Below, one piece after another: positions 61,849 to 64,000 of a stretch of DNA of 64,000 nt. The first letter of the stretch is position 1, and each line of letters starts with the position of its first letter. Source of the DNA: Mucilaginibacter saanensis (GTDB lineage Bacteria; Bacteroidota; Bacteroidia; Sphingobacteriales; Sphingobacteriaceae); the NCBI RefSeq assembly GCF_014200575.1, contig NZ_JACHBZ010000005.1, positions 62,001 through 126,000 on the forward strand, in the 5' to 3' direction. A program made the translations under genes and the position numbers. Below the pieces are notes generated by a model, which made no database searches, had not been told where the DNA came from, and saw nothing but the letters and a program-made list of their open reading frames with translations.

Positions 61849-63147
61849 ATGAAAAGCAACCAAAATCTATCATTATTATTCTGGCATCGTAAATCAAAAG
61901 CAGACAAAAAGGGATTTGCACCCATTATTTGCAGGATAAGTATTGATGGTGAAGCGCCTGAGGAAATATCGATCAGACGTAAGGCAAATATTAATTGCTG
62001 GGATCTTGAAAATAAAAAGGTATTAGGTACAAATGAGGAAGCAAAACAAACGAATTTCAAAATTCTTGAAATCACAGTCGATCTTAATAGGCATTTCATA
62101 CTATTAAGGGCTCAGTTTGAAAATGTCAAACCTTTAATGGTTAAAAATCTTTATCACGGGTTGTCTGCATTAGATAATAAATTCACTCCAACGAAAGAAT
62201 TTAAACATATACCAACCTTACTACAGGTCGTCGACAAACACATTGCAAACTTTGAGGCCATGGTGAATAAGGGAATCAGATCAAATGAAACGCTTAAACA
62301 ATGGAATGCGACCAGGAAAAAAATTAAAGAATTTTTAATTACAAAATTTGATTGTATCGATTGCAATTTAGCTGATATTGAGTATTCATTCGCAACAAGT
62401 TTTTATAACTACTTAATAGTTGAAAGGAAAAACAACCTGAGTGAAGCAACAGCAAAGAAGCAAATCAAAAATTTAAAAGAGATATTAACCTTTGCGGAAA
62501 CGAATACCTGGATCAGCAAAAATCCTATATTAAAGTTTAAATGTGGTAGTGATGAAACGGACATTCCTCCTCTCGAATACCATGAAGTAGAAAGGATTTG
62601 GAGTAAAGAAATAACGGTTACTTCGATAGATGAAGTTAGGGATGCATTTATTTTTCAATGCTTTACCGGATTTGCATTTCAGGATGTCTACGCATTAGCA
62701 ACTGAAAATATTGTCCGAATTGGTATAAAAGGAGAAAGATGGTTGATTAAAGATCGCGGGAAGACTGGTGTAAGTGAGATGGTTCCAATATTACCTATAA
62801 TAGAAACTCTATTGGATAAGTATAAAAGCCATGCTTGTCGCGAAAATGGCTTACTCATCCCTGTAAATAATAATGCGAAATACAATTTCTATCTTAAAGA
62901 GCTCGCCGTAATCTGCGGAATCAAGAGAGAGTTAAACACCCATTTGGCAAGGCATACCTTTGCAGATTTAATGCTTAATGTTTTCGGATTCTCTTTGGAG
63001 GAAGTAAGTAAAATGCTGGGACATAAAACTGTTAGAACTACACAGCGATATGCCAAAGTACGTAAAAACAAAATCAGCAAAACTTTGGCAAGAGTTAAGG
63101 GAATTGTGTTTGATAAAGATGGAAAATTGAGAAAAATCTCCATCTGA
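61849..63147 (+). CDS. Tyrosine recombinase/integrase 2
   Basis: A 432-residue paralogue of integrase 1, same length and largely identical in the core-binding and catalytic domains, less so in the N-terminal 100 residues. Catalytic residues match: R264 with Ala in place of the first Arg at 276 (T-G-F-A-F), H-L-A-R-H, L-G-H-K and Y401. The D-K-K-G version of the N-terminal arm segment suggests a different arm-site specificity. It is intact. It ends 18 bp before the remains of a HigB toxin. Tandem pairs of this type can act together or arise by successive insertions at one attachment site. Confidence 0.93.
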   Translation: MKSNQNLSLLFWHRKSKADKKGFAPIICRISIDGEAPEEISIRRKANINCWDLENKKVLGTNEEAKQTNFKILEITVDLNRHFILLRAQFENVKPLMVKNLYHGLSALDNKFTPTKEFKHIPTLLQVVDKHIANFEAMVNKGIRSNETLKQWNATRKKIKEFLITKFDCIDCNLADIEYSFATSFYNYLIVERKNNLSEATAKKQIKNLKEILTFAETNTWISKNPILKFKCGSDETDIPPLEYHEVERIWSKEITVTSIDEVRDAFIFQCFTGFAFQDVYALATENIVRIGIKGERWLIKDRGKTGVSEMVPILPIIETLLDKYKSHACRENGLLIPVNNNAKYNFYLKELAVICGIKRELNTHLARHTFADLMLNVFGFSLEEVSKMLGHKTVRTTQRYAKVRKNKISKTLARVKGIVFDKDGKLRKISI

Positions 63148-63164
63148 TAAATTTTGATTATAAG

Positions 63165-63365
63165 TACGCCACGGTGTTTTACATCTTGTGGATAAAAAAA
63201 AGCTTTAGAAAAATGATGTATATTGAACTGGATTACGCAGATCCAATTATAAAAATACGATTTGTCGGTACCCATTCAGAATTTATGCGAGTACCGTATA
63301 AGGTTAACTTATTAAGATATGACCAAAAAGTATGGGTTTTTACTGGAAACCGAACAACAGTATAA
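63165..63365 (+). pseudogene. HigB-type toxin remnant
   Basis: Only the C-terminal part of a HigB-family mRNA interferase is recognisable: Y-I-E-L-D-Y, then I-I-K-I-R-F-V-G-T-H-S-E-F, matching the family's final strands (x-I-R-F-V-G-T-H-x-E-Y). The normal protein is about 95-100 residues; the N-terminal half is absent because integrase 2 ends directly before it. The tail after M-R-V-P reads past the usual end and overlaps the antitoxin start. Non-functional. Confidence 0.6.
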
Positions 63366-63614
63366 TGAGGCTGCTGCCAGGTATGAGACAATCAAAAATG
63401 CAACAGCAGAAGGAGAACATCAGGAAAAACTCCTTTTAGTGCATTTGATTGCCAATTATGAAGAGAAAAACTGGGACCTTCCTGATGTCGACTCGGTTGA
63501 GACGATTAAGATCCGTATGCGAGATTTTGGTTACAAAGCAGCTGATTAAGCTGACGTTTACGGTAATAAGATACCGTCAGTAAAGTATTGAATTATAAAC
63601 AACCCTTATCATGA
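63319..63614 (+). pseudogene. HigA-type antitoxin, disrupted
   Basis: The ATG at 63319 opens a HigA N-terminal region: E-Y-E-tuned helices, then L-L-L-V-H-L-I-A-N-Y-E-E-K-N-W-D and V-E-T-I-K-I-R-M-R-D-F-G-Y-K-A-A-D. A TAA at 63547-63549 sits where HigA has a Leu (TTA). Reading on in the same frame gives A-D-V-Y-G-N-K; a shift near 63570 then gives D-T-V-S-K-V-L-N-Y-K-Q-P-L-S, the helix-turn-helix end of HigA, before a stop at 63612. So one nonsense and one frameshift mutation split the gene. A shortened 76-residue product is still possible. Confidence 0.6.
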
Positions 63615-63776
63615 TACCCGTTTGTAATTATCATTCTTGATTAATTTGATATTACCTTACTCAGCAAAAAAGGTTTTGTCATTGCTTGCCGGCAATGTTA
63701 AAGAACAGAGTATTTAATTCTCATTAATTTTGTAAATTTTTAATCGATAATGTTCAGTTATCCCTTATTCGGCTTA

Positions 63777-64000
63777 TTACATGGCCATCTCGAACCGCAT
63801 CCTGGGGTGTTTTTCGGCGAGGATTTTTTTGTTTTTCGAGGTCGACCTGGGTGTAGATCTTGGTGGTCATAATCGAGCCGTAGCCGAGCAGGGACTGGAT
63901 GTATTTGATATCGACGTCGTTTCCAGGAACAGGGTGGCCAAAGTATAGCCGAGGACATGAGGGGTGACTTTCCCCGATCTTGGCCGTCTCTGCCGGGCGA
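63777..64000 (-). pseudogene. GC-rich degenerate tyrosine-recombinase remnant
   Basis: Read leftward from the window end, three frames carry successive pieces of one XerC/D-like C-terminus: K-V-T-P-H-V-L-G-Y-T-L-A-T-L-F-L-E; then D-V-D-I-K-Y-I-Q-S-L-L-G-Y-G-S and I-M-T-T-K-I-Y-T-Q-V-D-L-E; then K-K-I-L-A-E-K-H-P-R-M-R-F-E-M-A-M and stop (63777-63779). At least two frameshifts are needed. In the first block the catalytic Arg is Gly (L-G-Y for L-R-H), and the late His is Tyr (L-G-Y for L-G-H); the Tyr nucleophile survives. Base composition is much richer in G+C than the rest of the window, a sign of transfer. It continues beyond the window. Confidence 0.65.

Noticed and set aside
63758..63958. 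66-residue minus-strand frame near the window end
   Set aside because: It covers pieces of a frameshifted integrase in changing frames and is not a gene of its own.
1..64000. CRISPR array
   Set aside because: No regularly spaced direct repeats with unique spacers were seen; repeated units found are protein repeats or paired palindromes.

Overview
The window looks like chromosome from a Sphingobacteriaceae member of the Bacteroidota, most likely Mucilaginibacter or a close relative such as Pedobacter. This is inferred from lineage-typical families (DUF4296, DUF4905, DUF5995, YCF48-like and COG4315 proteins, GH2/GH43/GH51 secreted enzymes), roughly 40% GC by eye, frequent TTG starts, near absence of Shine-Dalgarno sequences, and several promoters of the Bacteroidota form TTTG/TTG-N18-20-TAnnTTTG. 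No database search was run; all assignments rest on motifs, length and context.

Layout. 0-9.2 kb is ordinary chromosome: a DUF4296 protein cut by the window edge, mutS2, a CE2-type esterase, a frameshifted acidic gene, the two subunits of a 3-oxoacid CoA-transferase, uridine kinase with a LysM protein, DUF4905 and Dps. 9.3-25.9 kb is dominated by carbohydrate use: kduI plus a mannonate-type SDR, galactose mutarotase, GH51 and two GH43 enzymes, and a GH2 beta-galactosidase. Interspersed are tRNA-Gln, an outer-membrane protein, YceI, and a divergent NmrA/HxlR pair with a compact two-way promoter. The glycosidases suit side-chain removal from arabinan/arabinogalactan, but no SusC/SusD pair lies beside them.

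26.4-46.2 kb is one exopolysaccharide/capsule locus read left to right: Wzi-like protein, SLBB export protein, Wzz-like protein, a dTDP-3-amino-3,6-dideoxyhexose module (two FdtA/QdtA cupins, a hexapeptide acetyltransferase, a DegT aminotransferase), Wzx flippase, Wzy-like polymerase, five glycosyltransferases, two further hexapeptide acyltransferases, an epimerase/dehydratase, and a WcaJ-type initiating transferase at the end. The SLBB and Wzz genes carry the same 23-bp AATACT-N9-AGTATT element just before their start codons.

46.3-53.1 kb holds an unfamiliar cluster: a predicted membrane-spanning protein with an N-terminal DNA-binding-like region, divergent from a PD40 beta-propeller protein, three tandem secreted concanavalin-like paralogues and a large MacB/FtsX-type permease. 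The sensor's C-terminus resembles the secreted paralogues. This is the best candidate in the window for an undescribed system.

53.1-59.8 kb is housekeeping again (PAP2 phosphatase, a possible small RNA, topoisomerase III, DUF4287, alpha/beta hydrolase, DUF5995, two tRNA-Leu genes, a YCF48-like protein). From tRNA-Lys (59.95 kb) to the end the sequence is an integration hotspot: two tandem paralogous tyrosine recombinases that lack the usual first catalytic arginine, two matched palindromes between them, a decayed HigB/HigA toxin-antitoxin remnant, and a GC-rich, multiply frameshifted integrase remnant running off the window end.
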